Source: Mycobacterium sp.
Lineage (GTDB): Bacteria; Actinomycetota; Actinomycetes; Mycobacteriales; Mycobacteriaceae
Length of the DNA: 7,139 nucleotides
Direction of reading: 5' to 3'
Assembly (NCBI GenBank): GCA_023264755.1
Contig: JAHFVB010000264.1
Coordinates: forward strand, 1 to 7,139
Of the stretch, positions 6,643 to 7,139 are shown piece by piece. Position 1 is the first letter of the stretch. Every line of letters starts with the position of its first letter. A program made the position numbers and the translations under genes. Under the pieces are notes generated by a model, which was given only the letters and a program-made list of their open reading frames with translations, had not been told where the DNA came from and ran no database searches.

Positions 6643-6671
6643 AGCACTACTCTATGCACGCCCACCGACGC
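6643..6671 (-). promoter_or_regulatory. polA promoter: candidate PafBC/RecA-independent damage-type, leaderless
   Basis: On the minus strand TAGAGT (6654-6649) fits TAnnnT and ends six bases before the GTG start at 6642, which places the transcription start at or next to the GTG. Exactly 8 bases upstream lies GCGTCGGTG (6671-6663). It agrees with the RecA-independent damage promoter -35 consensus TTGTCRGTG at seven of nine positions, missing only the first two. The normal housekeeping -35 position carries nothing like TTGACA. The consensus is quoted from memory of mycobacterial RecA-NDp/PafBC work; control by PafBC is inferred. Confidence 0.55.
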
Positions 6672-6791
6672 CCTTCCGCCCACCTGCGCTGCCATCGAGC
6701 GGCTCCCCTGACGGCCACTTGGCAGAATATTGTTCAGTTCGGTCATTTGCGCCACTGTTGGCGGGATATTGTCTAACGGATACTTACTGCC
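6672..6791. promoter_or_regulatory. Remainder of polA/small-membrane-protein divergent region
   Basis: This stretch is more AT-rich than its surroundings from about 6722 onward. TATTGT occurs twice on the plus strand, at 6728-6733 and 6767-6772; the second fits the TAnnnT -10 pattern and would start a transcript about 13 bases before the ATG at 6792. No clear -35 accompanies it. AACGGA at 6775-6780 is a weak, distant ribosome-binding candidate. No open frame of coding quality or strong hairpin was seen. Confidence 0.3.
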
Positions 6792-6995
6792 ATGACGTAC
6801 CTCGAGACAGGCCTGATCCTCGTCGCCGCAATGGCGACCCCGTACCTGGTCGCGGCGGCACTGAGCGCGGCGTGCCCCCGGCTGCGCTCCAGGATCGAGC
6901 ACTTTCCGCGCACCGACCAGGTGGTGGCCCGTTACTTCGACCGCACCGCCCTCGATGCCGACCCCGCCACCCGCACCTCGTCGACGAGGCGATGA
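6792..6995 (+). CDS. Small single-helix membrane protein, unknown function
   Basis: A 67-residue protein with one N-terminal hydrophobic segment, about residues 5-28 (TGLILVAAMATPYLVAAALS within it), followed by an Arg-rich, soluble tail of about 38 residues. The short N-terminus and basic residues just after the helix (PRLRSR, 29-34) favour an N-out, C-in membrane anchor under the positive-inside rule. An uncleaved signal anchor is more likely than a secreted protein because no clear signal peptidase site is seen. Third codon positions are strongly G/C, which supports real coding. The tail ends in Thr/Ser/Arg-rich sequence with no recognisable domain. It is divergent from polA and converges on the SDR gene with 31 bp between stops. 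I do not recognise the family. No strong ribosome-binding site is visible. Confidence 0.6.
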   Translation: MTYLETGLILVAAMATPYLVAAALSAACPRLRSRIEHFPRTDQVVARYFDRTALDADPATRTSSTRR

Positions 6996-7026
6996 CGGCG
7001 CGTCGGCGTACGGCGGCCAGGTGTTG

Positions 7027-7139
7027 CTACTGCTCACCCAACCCCATCAGTTCGGTGATGCCATGATCGCGGCCCGCGGTGTAGCCACCGTCGACCGCGA
7101 TGGCCTGACCGCTGACGAAGCTCGCCTCCGACGACAGCA
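7027..7139 (-). CDS. 3' end of short-chain dehydrogenase/reductase (SDR), partial
   Basis: Reading from the right edge, 36 residues are visible before a TAG at 7029-7027. They begin LSSEASFVSGQAIAVDGGYT and end ITELMGLGEQ. The pattern S-x-E-A-S-(F/Y)-(V/I)-(T/S)-G-x-x-I-x-V-D-G-G is the standard C-terminal signature of classical Rossmann-fold SDR enzymes, which use NAD(H) or NADP(H) to oxidise or reduce alcohols and ketones. The catalytic Ser-Tyr-Lys and the cofactor-binding glycines lie outside the window, so cofactor and substrate cannot be judged. The tail after GGYTAG is about 14 residues, within the usual range. It converges on the small membrane protein gene. Confidence 0.88.
   Translation of the reverse strand, partial: LSSEASFVSGQAIAVDGGYTAGRDHGITELMGLGEQ

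Noticed and set aside
6725..6735. GAATATTGTTC as a LexA/SOS box
   Set aside because: The mycobacterial box is GAAC-N4-GTTC. Here the spacing is 3 and the left arm ends in T, so it does not fit.
6758..6784. TTGGCG with GATACT as a leaderless promoter for the small membrane protein gene
   Set aside because: The spacer is only 15 bases and GATACT lacks the first T of the -10 pattern, so it is too weak to list as a site.
6996..7026. Terminator between the small membrane protein gene and the SDR gene
   Set aside because: The repeated CGGCG units are direct repeats, and no stem of useful length was found.
1..7139. Mobile element, CRISPR array, tRNA or phage/defence system
   Set aside because: No direct-repeat arrays, transposase or integrase motifs, tRNA cloverleaf or toxin-antitoxin pair were seen on either strand.

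Overview
This is a GC-rich actinobacterial chromosomal window, almost certainly from a Mycobacterium/Mycolicibacterium-type organism. The main evidence is the 907-residue DNA polymerase I. Its polymerase domain and C-terminus look mycobacterial from memory: a Tyr in the O-helix, no proofreading residues, and a C-terminal tail ending in SWDAAAH. Frequent GTG starts, very GC-rich third codon positions and a -10 box placed for a leaderless transcript fit this. No tRNA, rRNA, CRISPR array, insertion sequence or phage gene is visible.

Layout. (1) Positions 1-149, + strand: the last 48 codons of an unrecognised gene. It converges on (2) a three-gene minus-strand operon (3078 down to 157). The operon encodes a PhyH-type Fe(II)/2-oxoglutarate dioxygenase, a Rid-family (YjgF/YER057c/UK114 fold) protein that lacks the catalytic Arg and Glu, and an APC-superfamily permease. 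The first two genes overlap by 4 bp and the permease follows after 16 bp. (3) A divergent TetR-family regulator (3213-3911, +) shares a 134-bp control region with the operon. (4) polA (6642-3919, -) converges on the regulator with 7 bp between stop codons. (5) A 149-bp divergent region separates polA from a small one-helix membrane protein gene (6792-6995, +). (6) That gene converges on the 3' end of a short-chain dehydrogenase/reductase gene running off the right edge.

Functionally there are two parts. The left part reads as an accessory, substrate-inducible import-and-oxidation cassette: the permease brings in an amino acid or amine, the dioxygenase hydroxylates a small molecule, the Rid-like protein binds or processes a related metabolite, and the TetR protein is the likely sensor. 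The substrate cannot be read from sequence. The right part is core DNA repair/replication. The most notable signal there is a close match to the RecA-independent (PafBC-type) DNA-damage promoter placed so that transcription would begin at or next to the polA GTG codon. Both convergent junctions with readable stops on each side (149/157 and 3911/3919) carry compact inverted repeats spanning the two stop codons, likely bidirectional terminators.
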